A stretch of DNA of 17,613 bases from an uncultured Bacilli bacterium (GTDB taxonomy: Bacteria > Bacillota_I > Bacilli_A > RF39 > UBA660): contig CALVKV010000017.1 of the NCBI GenBank assembly GCA_944333305.1, positions 1 to 17,613 of the forward strand. Direction: 5' to 3'. The position numbers and the translations under genes were made by a program. A model generated the notes under the pieces. That model ran no database searches and had not been told where the DNA came from. It saw only the letters and a list, made by a program, of their open reading frames with translations. Positions 1 to 8,413 of this stretch are shown one piece after another (positions within the stretch are counted from its first letter, which is position 1; the number at the start of each line of letters is the position of its first letter).

Positions 1-1326
1 AATGAAGTTAAGATGTATACTTGTGGTCCTACTGTTTATCATTATGCTCATATTGGTAATTTAAGGACTTATATAATGGAAGACGTGTTAGAGAAAACTT
101 TAAATATGTTAGGTTATAATGTTAAACGTTGTATGAATATTACTGATGTTGGACATTTGTCAAGTGATTCTGATAGTGGTGAAGATAAAATGCTTAAAAG
201 TGCTAAAAGAGAACATAAATCAGTATTAGATATCGCTAAGTTTTACACTGATGAGTTTAAAAAAGATACTGAGAAACTTAATATTAAGTGGCCTAGTATT
301 GTTAGTCCTGCTACTAGTAATATAGATTCTTATATAAAGATGATAGAGAAGTTACTTGATGAAGGTTATGCTTATAAAGCAGGTGGTAATGTTTATTTTG
401 ATACTTCTAAACTTAGTGATTACTATATTTTAACTAATCATAAAATTGATGATATGGTAGTGGGGGCACGTGAAGGGGTAGAGTTTGATAGTAATAAGAA
501 AAATCAAGCTGACTTTGTTTTATGGTTTACTAAGTCTAAGTTTGATTCTCAAGAGTTAAAATGGGATAGTCCTTTTGGTGTGGGTTATCCTGGTTGGCAT
601 ATAGAGTGTTCTTGTATTGCTATTAAAAACTTAGGAGAACATCTTGATATTCACTGTGGAGGAGTTGATAATATCTTTCCTCATCATACTAATGAAATCG
701 CTCAGAGTGAGGCCTATTTAGGGCATAAATGGTGTAATTATTGGGTACATGGAGAACATTTAAATGATAAAAGTGGTAAGATGAGTAAATCTAAAGGAGA
801 TATACTTACTGTTAGTACTTTAGAAGAAAAGGGTTTTAATCCTTTAAGCTATCGTTATATGTGTTTAGAGTCACATTATCGTAAACCATTACTTTTTACT
901 TATGAAGCTTTAGGACAGGCAGAGAATGCTTATAAGAAACTTAAAAATAGAGTATCTTTACTTAAAGATGAAGGTGAACTTGATGAAGGAACAGTTAATA
1001 CTTATTTAGATAAATTTAAAGATGCTTTAAGTGATGATATGAATACAGCGATGGCTTTAACGGTTCTTTATGAAATATTAAAACTTGATACTAGTGATAA
1101 GACTAAGAAACAGTTAGTTATGGAATTTGATAAAGTTTTGAGTTTAGATTTGTTAAAAGATGATATAATAGATATTGATGATGAGATAAAAAAATTAATA
1201 GAAAAAAGAAATATTGCTAAGCAAAATAAAGATTATGCTGAAGCGGATAGAATTCGGGATTATTTAGAAAGTAAAGGTATTAAATTAATAGATGGTAGAA
1301 ATGGTACTACTATAGAGAGAATATAG
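1..1326 (+). CDS. cysS: Cysteinyl-tRNA synthetase, 5' partial
   Basis: Cytoplasmic class I aminoacyl-tRNA synthetase that charges tRNA-Cys with cysteine using ATP. The reading frame is open from base 1, and the residues before the first ATG (NEVK, then MYTCGPTVY) match the family interior, so the true start lies upstream and roughly 20 residues are missing. Visible landmarks are the zinc-binding Cys in TCGPTVY (nt 22-24), the HIGN form of the HIGH motif (nt 49-60), the GWHIECS stretch with another zinc Cys (nt 607-609), FPHHTNE with the zinc-binding His/Glu (around nt 680), and the KMSKS loop (nt 778-792). The C-terminal anticodon-binding part ends with the typical KDYAEADRIRDYLESKGI segment. 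It is the first visible gene of an operon continuing through yugP-like, mrnC, S66 peptidase, rlmB and the sigma factor, as in the Bacillus cysS cluster. Identification is secure. Confidence 0.97.
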   Translation, partial: NEVKMYTCGPTVYHYAHIGNLRTYIMEDVLEKTLNMLGYNVKRCMNITDVGHLSSDSDSGEDKMLKSAKREHKSVLDIAKFYTDEFKKDTEKLNIKWPSIVSPATSNIDSYIKMIEKLLDEGYAYKAGGNVYFDTSKLSDYYILTNHKIDDMVVGAREGVEFDSNKKNQADFVLWFTKSKFDSQELKWDSPFGVGYPGWHIECSCIAIKNLGEHLDIHCGGVDNIFPHHTNEIAQSEAYLGHKWCNYWVHGEHLNDKSGKMSKSKGDILTVSTLEEKGFNPLSYRYMCLESHYRKPLLFTYEALGQAENAYKKLKNRVSLLKDEGELDEGTVNTYLDKFKDALSDDMNTAMALTVLYEILKLDTSDKTKKQLVMEFDKVLSLDLLKDDIIDIDDEIKKLIEKRNIAKQNKDYAEADRIRDYLESKGIKLIDGRNGTTIERI

Positions 1327-1334
1327 GAGGTTTT

Positions 1335-2027
1335 ATGATATTTAATTATATGTATTTTGGATATACTCTTGTTATAATTGCTTTTCTTATAACTCTTGTT
1401 GCTGATATTTATTTGAGAACAAGATATAGTAAATATAAAAAAGTTAAAGTTAAAAGTGGAATGACAGGAGCAGAAGTTGCTCGTGAAATATTAAAAAGTA
1501 ATGGACTAGATAATATTTATGTTGTAGAAACTAGAGGATATTTAACTGATCATTATGATCCTAAAGCTAAGGTCGTTAGACTTTCTACAGATATATATAA
1601 TGGGGACTCTATTGCTAGTGTTAGTGTAGCCGCTCATGAGTGTGGGCATGCTGTTCAAGATAAAGAAGGATACTTTTTCTTAAGATTTAGATCTTTCTTA
1701 GTTCCTATTGTTAATTTTAGTTCTAAATTTGGTTATTTAGCAGTTTTAATTGGTCTTATTTTTGGGGCTATGAATCTTGCTTGGGTAGGTATATTTTTGT
1801 TAGTAGCAATTCTTTTGTTTCAACTTATTACTTTACCAGTAGAGTTTAATGCTTCTAAGCGAGGAAAAATCTTTCTTAGTAAGTTAAAAGTAGTAGATCA
1901 AAGTGAAAGGTCTATGGCAAGTTCTATGTTGATGGCTGCTGCTATGACTTATGTCGCTTCTTTAATATCAACATTATTAGAATTATTAAGACTAGTTTTA
2001 GTTGTAATGGGTAATGATAGAGATTAG
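1335..2027 (+). CDS. YugP-type membrane zinc metallopeptidase
   Basis: Predicted integral-membrane neutral zinc metallopeptidase of the YugP/PF04298 family; the substrate is not known. The 230-residue protein has an N-terminal membrane segment (about 5-25), the zinc motif HECGH at 101-105 with catalytic Glu102, and hydrophobic segments at about 116-168 and 198-225. Glu170 in PVEFNAS is the likely third zinc ligand, by analogy with other HEXXH membrane peptidases. Length and order fit the family (about 225 residues). The start is ATG 1335, with AGGAGG at 1325-1330 overlapping the cysS stop codon, which indicates co-transcription and probable translational coupling. In Bacillus this gene is not part of the cysS-mrnC cluster, so its place here is lineage-specific. 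The family call is strong; a role in membrane protein turnover or envelope quality control is only inference. Confidence 0.9.
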   Translation: MIFNYMYFGYTLVIIAFLITLVADIYLRTRYSKYKKVKVKSGMTGAEVAREILKSNGLDNIYVVETRGYLTDHYDPKAKVVRLSTDIYNGDSIASVSVAAHECGHAVQDKEGYFFLRFRSFLVPIVNFSSKFGYLAVLIGLIFGAMNLAWVGIFLLVAILLFQLITLPVEFNASKRGKIFLSKLKVVDQSERSMASSMLMAAAMTYVASLISTLLELLRLVLVVMGNDRD

Positions 2028-2045
2028 ACTTTTTAGTCTTTTTTC
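2026..2045 (+). terminator. Weak intra-operon hairpin with T-tract
   Basis: AGACT (2026-2030) and AGTCT (2035-2039) form a 5-bp stem with a TTTT loop, followed by six T residues (2039-2044), between the YugP-like stop and the mrnC ribosome site. The stem includes the stop codon. It looks like a very small intrinsic terminator but is weak; partial attenuation within the operon is possible, and chance is also possible. Confidence 0.25.
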
Positions 2046-2061
2046 TTTAGGAGAGATGTTT

Positions 2062-2442
2062 ATGGATATTAGATGTGTTAATTCTTTAGTACTTGCTTAT
2101 CTTGGTGATGCTGTGTATGAAGAGTATATTAGAGATTTTTTAATTAAGAAAAAAATTAATAAAGTTAATGATTTGCAGAAGGAATCTATTAATTATGTTA
2201 GTGCGAAAAGACAAGCTTATTTTTTAGATAAGATGTTGGAATTATCTTTTCTTAATGATGAAGAAATTGATGTAGTTAAAAGAGCTAGAAATGCTAAGAG
2301 TCATCCTAATCCTAAAGGATGTAGTGTAATAGAATATAAAAAGGCAACTGCTATTGAAGCTTTAATTGGTTATTTAAAACTTGAGAATAAAGAAAATAGA
2401 ATAGATGAAGTTATGAAACTTATTACGGAGGAATTATGTTAG
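2062..2442 (+). CDS. mrnC: Mini-ribonuclease III
   Basis: Dimeric RNase III-like endonuclease lacking a dsRNA-binding domain; in Bacillus it matures 23S rRNA ends. The 126-residue product has the RNase III core LAYLGDAVYEEYIRDFL with the metal-binding acidic residues, then VNDLQKESINYVSAKRQA, the RARNAKSHPNPKG segment and TAIEALIGYLKLE with the second acidic cluster, all characteristic of Mini-III. Start: an in-frame ATG at 2014 would overlap the upstream gene and has no ribosome site, and ATG 2056 sits inside the purine tract; ATG 2062 follows AGGAGA (2049-2054) at 7 nt and gives the normal N-terminus. It overlaps the next gene by 7 nt, indicating coupling. The order cysS, mrnC, rlmB is the conserved Firmicutes arrangement, with extra genes inserted here. 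Confidence 0.95.
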   Translation: MDIRCVNSLVLAYLGDAVYEEYIRDFLIKKKINKVNDLQKESINYVSAKRQAYFLDKMLELSFLNDEEIDVVKRARNAKSHPNPKGCSVIEYKKATAIEALIGYLKLENKENRIDEVMKLITEELC

Positions 2443-3350
2443 CAGATAAACTAAATTATGGAGATACAATAGGTGTAGTAGGTATTTCTGATAGTATGGT
2501 AGTTGATGGGATAGAAGAAGCTTTTTATAAAGCAGAGGCTTTTCTTATTAGTAAAGGTTTTAAGATTAAAAGAGGCAAATATCTTTTTGAAGATTATTAT
2601 GGTTCTTGTGGAACTAGATTTCAAAGATGTGAAGACTTAATGAATATGTTTTTAGATGATGAAGTAAAAACTATTGTATGTTTGACAGGAGGACAGACGA
2701 GCAATACTTTTATAGATATGCTTGATTATGAGGTGATAAAAAAACATCCTAAAATATTAGTTGGATATAGTGACGTAACAGTTTTGTTGCAAACTGTATA
2801 TAACAAAACTGGCCTTATAACATTTAGTGGGCCTGCTTTTTATGAGTTTGGTTTAGAATACGCAGAAGAACAATATAAAGTTTTTGAAGATGCTTTTGTA
2901 AATAAGAAATTAACTAAATTTCTTGTAGAAAATAAAAAAGTAGTGAGAAATGGTAAAACAGTGGGAAAGATAATTGGGACAAACTTGGCTACTATGATGT
3001 ATTTATTAGGTACTCCTTATATGCCAAGTGTTGATAATAATATTTTATTTATTGAAAGTTATCATACTTCACCTAATGAATGTCAAAGAAGATTTGCTCA
3101 TTTGAAACAGTATGGTATTTTTGATAAGATAAATGGTATTGTAATAGGTTATAATTATGATTTGCAAAAAAATGGTGATGTTTATCCACAAATGGAAGAT
3201 ATTTTGCTCGATTATACTAAGGAATATAATTTTCCAATAATTAAATGTAATAGTTTTGGTCATAAGATAGTTAATAGCGTTATACCTATTGGTATTGAGA
3301 TAAAAATTAATAATGATAAGTTTGAATTAGAAGAAGACTTCTTAAAATGA
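2436..3350 (+). CDS. S66 family serine peptidase, MccF/LD-carboxypeptidase-like
   Basis: Serine peptidase of family S66, which contains cytoplasmic LD-carboxypeptidases (LdcA, murein tetrapeptide recycling) and MccF-type enzymes that cleave amide bonds of microcin C-like aminoacyl nucleotides. The likely catalytic triad is visible: Ser112 in GYSDVT, Glu207 in LFIES and His276 in SFGHK. The LTGGQTSN segment (84-90) resembles the MccF branch more than the RGGYG of classical LdcA. The length of 304 residues is normal for the family. ATG 2436 overlaps the end of mrnC by 7 nt and follows GGAGG (2427-2431). It ends in TGA, showing that TGA is a stop in this organism. There is no signal peptide, so it is cytoplasmic. 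Whether it recycles peptidoglycan peptides or detoxifies aminoacyl-AMP analogues cannot be decided from sequence. Confidence 0.9.
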   Translation: MLADKLNYGDTIGVVGISDSMVVDGIEEAFYKAEAFLISKGFKIKRGKYLFEDYYGSCGTRFQRCEDLMNMFLDDEVKTIVCLTGGQTSNTFIDMLDYEVIKKHPKILVGYSDVTVLLQTVYNKTGLITFSGPAFYEFGLEYAEEQYKVFEDAFVNKKLTKFLVENKKVVRNGKTVGKIIGTNLATMMYLLGTPYMPSVDNNILFIESYHTSPNECQRRFAHLKQYGIFDKINGIVIGYNYDLQKNGDVYPQMEDILLDYTKEYNFPIIKCNSFGHKIVNSVIPIGIEIKINNDKFELEEDFLK

Positions 3351-3363
3351 GGTGGTGTAAGAA

Positions 3364-4074
3364 ATGCTAGTATATGGAAAAAATGTTTCTGAAAGAATTT
3401 TAAAAGATGAAAATTTGTCTAAATTTGTGAAAACTATTTATACGGATGAAGTGTTTTTGAAAAAAAACGGAGATTTATTTAGTGAATTTTTAAAATCTAG
3501 AATAAAAATTAAACGAAATCACGAACTTGATAATTTGGCAAAAGGTGTGCATCAAGGTATAATCATTGATATGGAGGGCTATCAATATACTTCTTTTTCT
3601 AAATTTTTAACAAAAGATGGAGATAATAAGACAGTTCTTATATTAGATCATATTCTTGATCCTCATAATTTTGGAGCGATTATTAGAACAGCTGTCGCTG
3701 CTTCTGTTGATGCTATTATTATTCCTAGTGATAGACAAGTGCTTGTTAATTCTACAGTTGTTAAAACTAGTGTAGGTACTGTTTTTGATATTGATATAAT
3801 ATTAGTTAATAATATTAATACTACTATAAAGACTTTAAAAGATAATGGCTTTTGGGTATATGGGACAGTGATGGATGGAGAAGATTATACTAAAGTAGAT
3901 TATAGTGGTAATGTTTGTCTTATTATTGGAAATGAAGAGAAAGGTATTAGTAAATTAGTTAAAGAAAATTGCGATTTTTTAGTTAGTATTCCTATAAGTT
4001 CAAAAATCGATAGTTTGAATGCTTCTGTAGCAGCGGGAATTTTAATTTATGAGATAGTCCGAAATAGAAAGTAG
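3364..4074 (+). CDS. rlmB: TrmH/SpoU family 23S rRNA 2'-O-methyltransferase (RlmB type)
   Basis: SPOUT-fold methyltransferase that uses S-adenosylmethionine to methylate a ribose 2'-OH; RlmB members modify a guanosine in the peptidyl-transferase region of 23S rRNA. The 236-residue protein has a short N-terminal substrate-binding domain beginning LVYGKNVSERIL, then motif 1 DPHNFGAIIRTA (99-110) with the conserved Asn and Arg, motif 2 LIIGNEEKGIS (186-196) and motif 3 from IPI to SLNASVAAGI (209-226), which form the knot. The start ATG 3364 follows GAGGTGGTG (3349-3357), which overlaps the previous TGA stop. In Bacillus the equivalent gene (rlmB/yacO) directly follows mrnC; here one peptidase gene intervenes. 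The family is certain; the exact target nucleotide is inferred from synteny and family. Confidence 0.94.
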   Translation: MLVYGKNVSERILKDENLSKFVKTIYTDEVFLKKNGDLFSEFLKSRIKIKRNHELDNLAKGVHQGIIIDMEGYQYTSFSKFLTKDGDNKTVLILDHILDPHNFGAIIRTAVAASVDAIIIPSDRQVLVNSTVVKTSVGTVFDIDIILVNNINTTIKTLKDNGFWVYGTVMDGEDYTKVDYSGNVCLIIGNEEKGISKLVKENCDFLVSIPISSKIDSLNASVAAGILIYEIVRNRK

Positions 4075-4079
4075 GAGAT

Positions 4080-4652
4080 ATGAAATATAATGATTATGAA
4101 CTTTTAGATTTAATTGATGATAATGATGAAGTTGCCTATAATATTATGATTAATAAATATAAACCTGTTATTTATAATAAGGCTTTAGAATATTATACTT
4201 ATTTAAGAAATAATAATTATGAAGGCTTAACTTTAGATGATTTTTTGGAAGAAGGTTTAATCACTTTAAATCATGCTATTAAAAGTTTTGATTCTAATAA
4301 AGGAAGTTTATTTTATTCCTTTCTTTTAGTATGTTTAACTTCTAGTTTTAATCTTATGCTTAGAAAAATATTTACTATAAAAAATAGGCCACTTTTAAAA
4401 TATCAAGAATTAGAATATGAAGTTAAAGATTCTAAGGGCATTGATCCTTATGATTATGTAGATAATTTAGATATTTATAATGAATTGAATGATTATTTAT
4501 ATAGTGTTAGTCTTATAGATTCTGCTATTATAGAACTGAGATTAAATGATTTTAAGTATAGTGAAATAATGGAACTTTTAGATGTTGGTTCTTCTAAAAT
4601 TAATAGGACTATTAAAATGATGAGGGAGCATTTATCTGTTAGTCCAATATAA
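4080..4652 (+). CDS. SigH-like sigma-70 family RNA polymerase sigma factor
   Basis: Predicted alternative sigma factor directing RNA polymerase to a promoter subset. Region 2 is visible at about 7-100: an ELLDLIDDNDEVAYNIMINKY helix, then the core-binding stretch DDFLEEGLITLNHAIKSFDSNKGS with the acidic-aromatic pattern of sigma-70 region 2. A divergent region 4 follows at about 143-185 (IDSAIIELRLNDFKYSEIMELLDVGSSKINRTIKMMREHL), a helix-turn-helix for -35 recognition. There is no region 1.1 and little of region 3. The length of 190 residues is slightly below Bacillus SigH (about 218). The start ATG 4080 lies only 2 nt after AGGAG (4073-4077), but later starts would cut the region 2 helix. 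Its place after rlmB is that of sigH in Bacillus, though yacP, which normally lies between, is absent. It is the last gene of this operon. The sigma assignment is good; regulon and trigger are unknown. Confidence 0.82.
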   Translation: MKYNDYELLDLIDDNDEVAYNIMINKYKPVIYNKALEYYTYLRNNNYEGLTLDDFLEEGLITLNHAIKSFDSNKGSLFYSFLLVCLTSSFNLMLRKIFTIKNRPLLKYQELEYEVKDSKGIDPYDYVDNLDIYNELNDYLYSVSLIDSAIIELRLNDFKYSEIMELLDVGSSKINRTIKMMREHLSVSPI

Positions 4653-4655
4653 TAC

Positions 4656-4682
4656 TTGTAAATAATTCTAAAATGCTATAAA
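4656..4682 (+). promoter_or_regulatory. Probable extended -10 promoter for the tail-anchored protein gene
   Basis: TGC followed by TATAAA (4674-4682) makes an extended -10. A TTGTAA -35-like element at 4656-4661 is only 15 bp upstream of the hexamer, so the -35 is weak. Predicted transcription starts near 4689 and leaves a leader of about 45 nt ending in a GGCGGTGAT ribosome site. An imperfect AT-rich inverted repeat (4654-4694) overlaps it. Confidence 0.45.
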
Positions 4683-4735
4683 ATTATTATAAGTAAGATA
4701 ATAGAGAAGAGTAGAAAGATTAAGGCGGTGATGTA

Positions 4736-5428
4736 ATGGGAGATATAGTTAGTATGCCTTTCCAAGAGACTTTAGATGATTATACTAAGTCTTATCATAA
4801 TAATGATGAGTATACACGTCTTTTTTATGTGATGGATTCTACAATGAAATATCTTCATGATAATGGGTATTATATTATTAATTTCAATCCTAAAAATATA
4901 ATTGTTGGCCTTAATGATGGAATATGTAATTTAGTTAATTTTAACAGTATAGATGTAATAGATGATGATAGGACTAATAAAGTTAATAATAATATTTATA
5001 ATTTAGCTTTTTTAGAAGTTGGACTTTTATCTGAGACTTTAAATTATTTAAGGCCTGATTTTTTAAAACAAAACTTTTCGCAGTTTAAAATATTTATTCC
5101 TGAGAATTTAGTTAATTATTATCAGATGATATTAGTTAATGGTAGTCATCATTATTTGAGTGAATATTTAGAGATTAAAAATAAACAAGAAATAACTAAG
5201 CTTACTAAGAGTCTTGAAGAAGATGGTGGTTCAAGTAGAGGTAGAAGTTATGTTAAAAGTACTGGTCATTATGGTAATGATGATAATAATGTTGTGGATT
5301 TTCCATCAATTCCAAAGAAGAAAGATAATGATATAGCAGCTTTTGTTACTAATTATGCTTTAGCTTTTGTTGTACTTGCTAGTAGTCTTTTAATACCTAT
5401 AATTGCTTTCTTGCTTGGTAGAAGTTAA
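4736..5428 (+). CDS. Uncharacterised tail-anchored protein with pseudokinase-like motif
   Basis: I do not recognise a named family. The 230-residue product has no signal peptide. It has a globular N-terminal part (1-150), a polar low-complexity linker rich in Gly, Ser, Asp and Asn (160-200) and one C-terminal hydrophobic segment (about 202-227) ending in GRS, the layout of a tail-anchored protein with its domain in the cytoplasm. Residues 39-70 (YLHDNGYY..NFNPKNIIVGLNDGICNLVNFN) resemble the catalytic loop of Ser/Thr kinases (YLH..HRDLKPENILV..DFG), but the catalytic Asp position is Asn, the Lys is Asn and the DFG position reads VNF. No glycine-rich loop is apparent. If related, it is an inactive remnant. 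Start ATG 4736 follows GGCGGTGAT (4724-4732). It lies between the sigma factor gene and a terminator, with its own probable promoter. The kinase relationship is inference. Confidence 0.6.
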   Translation: MGDIVSMPFQETLDDYTKSYHNNDEYTRLFYVMDSTMKYLHDNGYYIINFNPKNIIVGLNDGICNLVNFNSIDVIDDDRTNKVNNNIYNLAFLEVGLLSETLNYLRPDFLKQNFSQFKIFIPENLVNYYQMILVNGSHHYLSEYLEIKNKQEITKLTKSLEEDGGSSRGRSYVKSTGHYGNDDNNVVDFPSIPKKKDNDIAAFVTNYALAFVVLASSLLIPIIAFLLGRS

Positions 5429-5436
5429 AAATTAAT

Positions 5437-5472
5437 AAGTATAGGTTAAATAAATTAGCCTATACTTTTATT
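5437..5472 (+). terminator. Rho-independent terminator after the tail-anchored protein gene
   Basis: AAGTATAGGTTAA (5437-5449) pairs with TTAGCCTATACTT (5455-5467) to give a 13-bp stem with one G-T wobble and a five-base loop, followed by TTATT. It lies 8 nt after the stop codon and closes the upstream unit before the uvrA promoter. Confidence 0.82.
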
Positions 5473-5496
5473 AAGTGCTTTTTATAGAAAATTTGT

Positions 5497-5525
5497 TTGA
5501 CTTAAGGTGCTGCTTATGGTATATT
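5497..5525 (+). promoter_or_regulatory. Sigma-A-type promoter for the uvrA operon
   Basis: TTGACT (5497-5502), a 17-bp spacer and TATATT (5520-5525), with TG at 5517-5518 forming an extended -10. Predicted start is near 5532, leaving a leader of about 58 nt. No Bacillus-type LexA operator of the CGAAC-N4-GTTCG kind is visible around it. Confidence 0.82.
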
Positions 5526-5589
5526 TTGGTAGTAGAAAAAAGTATTATTTTGTATTATAATAATAAGCGTTTTAAGGAAGTGGTATACA

Positions 5590-8397
5590 GTGGATAAAAT
5601 AATAGTTAAAGGTGCTAGAGAAAATAATTTAAAGAATGTTTCAATAGAATTACCTAAAAATAAATTAATTGTAATGACTGGTGTTAGCGGTAGTGGTAAA
5701 TCTTCTCTTGCTTTTGATACAATTTATGCTGAAGGTCAAAGAAGATATGTGGAGAGTTTATCTGCTTATGCTAGACAGTTTCTTGGTGGTACTGAAAAGC
5801 CTGATGTAGACTCTATAGAAGGTCTTAGTCCTGCGATTAGTATAGATCAGAAGACTACTAGTAAGAATCCTCGTAGTACTGTTGGTACTGTTACTGAGAT
5901 ATATGATTACTTACGTCTTTTATTTGCAAGAGTTGGAGTTCCATATTGCCCTAATCATAATATTCCGATAACTAGTCAAAGTATTGAAGAGATGACTAAT
6001 AAAATATTAGAACGTGAAGAAGGAACTAGGCTTGTTATTATGGCTCCTGTTGTTCATGGGGAGAAAGGTACTCATAAAGATTTACTTGATGATTTAAGAA
6101 AACAAGGTTTTGTTAGAGTTAGAGTAAATGGCGAGATGCATGATTTAACTGAGGAGATTACTTTAGAGAAGAATAAAAAATCTAATATTGAAGTAATTGT
6201 TGATAGAATTGTTTTAAAAGATGGTATTAGAAGTAGACTATTTGAATCTTTGGAAGTTGCTACCAAACTTAGTAAAGGTAAAGTAGTAGTAGATTTCCTT
6301 GGCGATAAAGAAGTAGTTTACTCAGAAGATTTTGCTTGTCCTTATTGTGACTTCTCATTACCTGAACTTGAACCACGTCTATTTAGTTTTAATGCACCTT
6401 ATGGAGCGTGTCCTGAGTGTAAGGGACTTGGTATTAAATTAAAGATAGATCCTGATTTAGTTATTCCTGATAAAAATAAATCTTTAAAAGATGGAGCGAT
6501 TGTTACACTTGGTGATGATACTGATAATATTTACTATAAAAGACTTGAATGTATGTGCAAACACTATAAGATTAGTACTAGTAAACCTTTTAAGAAATTA
6601 ACAGAAAGAGAAAAAGACTTAATCCTTTATGGAAGTGATGAGTTAATCCATTTTAACTATAAATCTAAAAGTGGTAATATTACTAATCAAACTGATTATT
6701 ATGAAGGAATTATTAATAATCTAGAACGTCGTTATATGGAAACATCTAGTGGTTGGATTAGAGAATGGTTAGAGAAGTTTATGATAGAGACTACTTGTGA
6801 AGTTTGTAATGGTGCAAGGCTTTCAGATGAAGTCTTATCTGTTAAAGTAGGTAAGAAAAATATTTATGAAGTAACATGTATGAGTGTTAAAGAATTAATT
6901 AATTTCTTTGATAAATTAAAGCTTAGTGAAGAGAAAATGCAGATTGCTGACCTTATACTAAAAGAAATAAAGGCACGTTTATCTTTCTTAAAAAATGTAG
7001 GACTTGAATATTTGACTCTTGCAAGAAGTGCAGGGACTTTATCAGGAGGAGAAGCGCAACGTATTAGACTTGCAACTCAGATTGGTTCTCGTTTAACTGG
7101 TGTTTTATATGTATTAGATGAGCCTAGTATAGGACTTCATCAAAGAGATAATGATAGACTTATTAATTCATTACTTGAGATGAGAGATTTGGGTAATACT
7201 TTAATAGTTGTAGAGCATGATACTGATACTATGCTTGCTGCTGATTATTTAGTAGATGTTGGTCCAGAAGCAGGAGAAAATGGTGGTAGGATTGTGGCAG
7301 CAGGTACACCGGAAGAAGTAATGAAGTGTGATGATAGTGTTACGGGACGTTATTTAAGTGGAAAAGAGTGTATTGAAATACCAAAAACTAGAAGAAAAGG
7401 TATTGGTAAATATATAACTATTAAAGGGGCAAAAGAGAATAACTTAAAAAATATAGATGTTAAGATACCTCTTGGAACTTTTACTTGTGTTACAGGTGTT
7501 AGTGGTAGTGGTAAGAGTAGTTTAATTAATGAGATACTTGTTAAAGCGGCCTCTAATACCTTATATAAATCTAAAACTAAGCCTGGTAAACATAAGAAGA
7601 TACTTGGTCTTGATAATATTGATAAGCTTGTTGATATATCACAATCACCTATTGGTAGAACTCCTAGAAGTAATCCTGCTACTTATACAGGAGTATTTGA
7701 TGATATTAGAGAGTTGTTTACTAATACTAAAGAAGCGAAAATGTATGGTTTTGAGAAGAATAGATTTTCTTTTAATGTAAAAGGTGGTAGATGTGAAGCT
7801 TGTAGAGGTGATGGGGTTAAGAAAATAGAGATGCATTTTTTACCTGATGTTTATGTTCCTTGCGAAGTTTGTCATGGTACGAGGTATAATAGAGAGACTT
7901 TAAACATTTACTATAAAGAGAAGAACATTGCAGATGTCTTAGATATGCGAGTTAGTGAGGCCTTAGAATTCTTTAGTAATGTTCCTAAGATTAAAAATAA
8001 ACTTCAAGTACTTGAAGATGTAGGACTCGGTTACATAAAATTAGGACAAAGTGCTCCAACACTTTCTGGAGGAGAAGCAGAGCGTGTTAAACTTGCTAAA
8101 GAGTTACAGAAGAAAGCGACTGGTAAAACGTTATTTGTTTTAGATGAACCTACAACTGGTTTGCATTCTGCTGATATTAAGAAGCTACTTGCAATTTTAC
8201 AGAAAATAGTCGATAATAAAGATACAGTACTTGTTATTGAACATAATCTAGATGTTATAGCCAGTGCTGATTATATTATTGATTTAGGTCCAGAAGGAGG
8301 AGATGGAGGAGGTAGTATAGTTGCTACTGGTACTCCAGAAGAGATTAGTAAAGTTAAAGAATCTTATACAGGCGGGTTCTTAAAGAAGATGTTATAA
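5590..8397 (+). CDS. uvrA: Excinuclease ABC subunit A
   Basis: DNA damage sensor of nucleotide excision repair; an ABC-type ATPase dimer that finds distorted DNA and loads UvrB. The 935 residues contain two ABC modules. The first has Walker [11 protein letters not shown] (31-40), a zinc site with Cys250, Cys253, Cys274 and Cys277, and signature LSGGEAQR (484-491). The second has Walker [10 protein letters not shown] (636-644), a zinc site with Cys735, Cys738, Cys758 and Cys761, and signature LSGGEAER (825-832), followed by [12 protein letters not shown]. The length is normal and nothing is missing. The start is GTG 5590 with AAGGAAG (5574-5580) 9 nt upstream and the canonical N-terminus [15 protein letters not shown]. 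It heads an operon with its own strong promoter; uvrB is not in this window, unlike Bacillus where uvrB precedes uvrA. Confidence 0.98.
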   Translation: MDKIIVKGARENNLKNVSIELPKNKLIVMTGVSGSGKSSLAFDTIYAEGQRRYVESLSAYARQFLGGTEKPDVDSIEGLSPAISIDQKTTSKNPRSTVGTVTEIYDYLRLLFARVGVPYCPNHNIPITSQSIEEMTNKILEREEGTRLVIMAPVVHGEKGTHKDLLDDLRKQGFVRVRVNGEMHDLTEEITLEKNKKSNIEVIVDRIVLKDGIRSRLFESLEVATKLSKGKVVVDFLGDKEVVYSEDFACPYCDFSLPELEPRLFSFNAPYGACPECKGLGIKLKIDPDLVIPDKNKSLKDGAIVTLGDDTDNIYYKRLECMCKHYKISTSKPFKKLTEREKDLILYGSDELIHFNYKSKSGNITNQTDYYEGIINNLERRYMETSSGWIREWLEKFMIETTCEVCNGARLSDEVLSVKVGKKNIYEVTCMSVKELINFFDKLKLSEEKMQIADLILKEIKARLSFLKNVGLEYLTLARSAGTLSGGEAQRIRLATQIGSRLTGVLYVLDEPSIGLHQRDNDRLINSLLEMRDLGNTLIVVEHDTDTMLAADYLVDVGPEAGENGGRIVAAGTPEEVMKCDDSVTGRYLSGKECIEIPKTRRKGIGKYITIKGAKENNLKNIDVKIPLGTFTCVTGVSGSGKSSLINEILVKAASNTLYKSKTKPGKHKKILGLDNIDKLVDISQSPIGRTPRSNPATYTGVFDDIRELFTNTKEAKMYGFEKNRFSFNVKGGRCEACRGDGVKKIEMHFLPDVYVPCEVCHGTRYNRETLNIYYKEKNIADVLDMRVSEALEFFSNVPKIKNKLQVLEDVGLGYIKLGQSAPTLSGGEAERVKLAKELQKKATGKTLFVLDEPTTGLHSADIKKLLAILQKIVDNKDTVLVIEHNLDVIASADYIIDLGPEGGDGGGSIVATGTPEEISKVKESYTGGFLKKML

Positions 8398-8413
8398 ATT
8401 ATAGGAGGAGACT

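Noticed and set aside
3069..3263. Minus-strand open frame inside the S66 peptidase gene
   Set aside because: It lies fully within a well-supported gene, has no ribosome site and no recognisable protein features.
4654..4694. Imperfect AT-rich hairpin after the sigma factor gene as a terminator
   Set aside because: The stem is interrupted (AATAATT/AATTATT plus ACTT/AAGT with a bulge), has no G-C pairs in the main stem and no T-tract; it overlaps the probable promoter instead.
5429..5589. LexA/SOS operator upstream of uvrA
   Set aside because: No CGAAC-N4-GTTCG-like sequence is present in the intergenic region.
6072..6266. Minus-strand open frame inside uvrA
   Set aside because: Shadow of uvrA coding sequence with no domain or ribosome site.
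7529..7836. Two open frames (plus and minus) overlapping the second half of uvrA
   Set aside because: Both lie in the zinc-module region of the intact uvrA and have no independent support.
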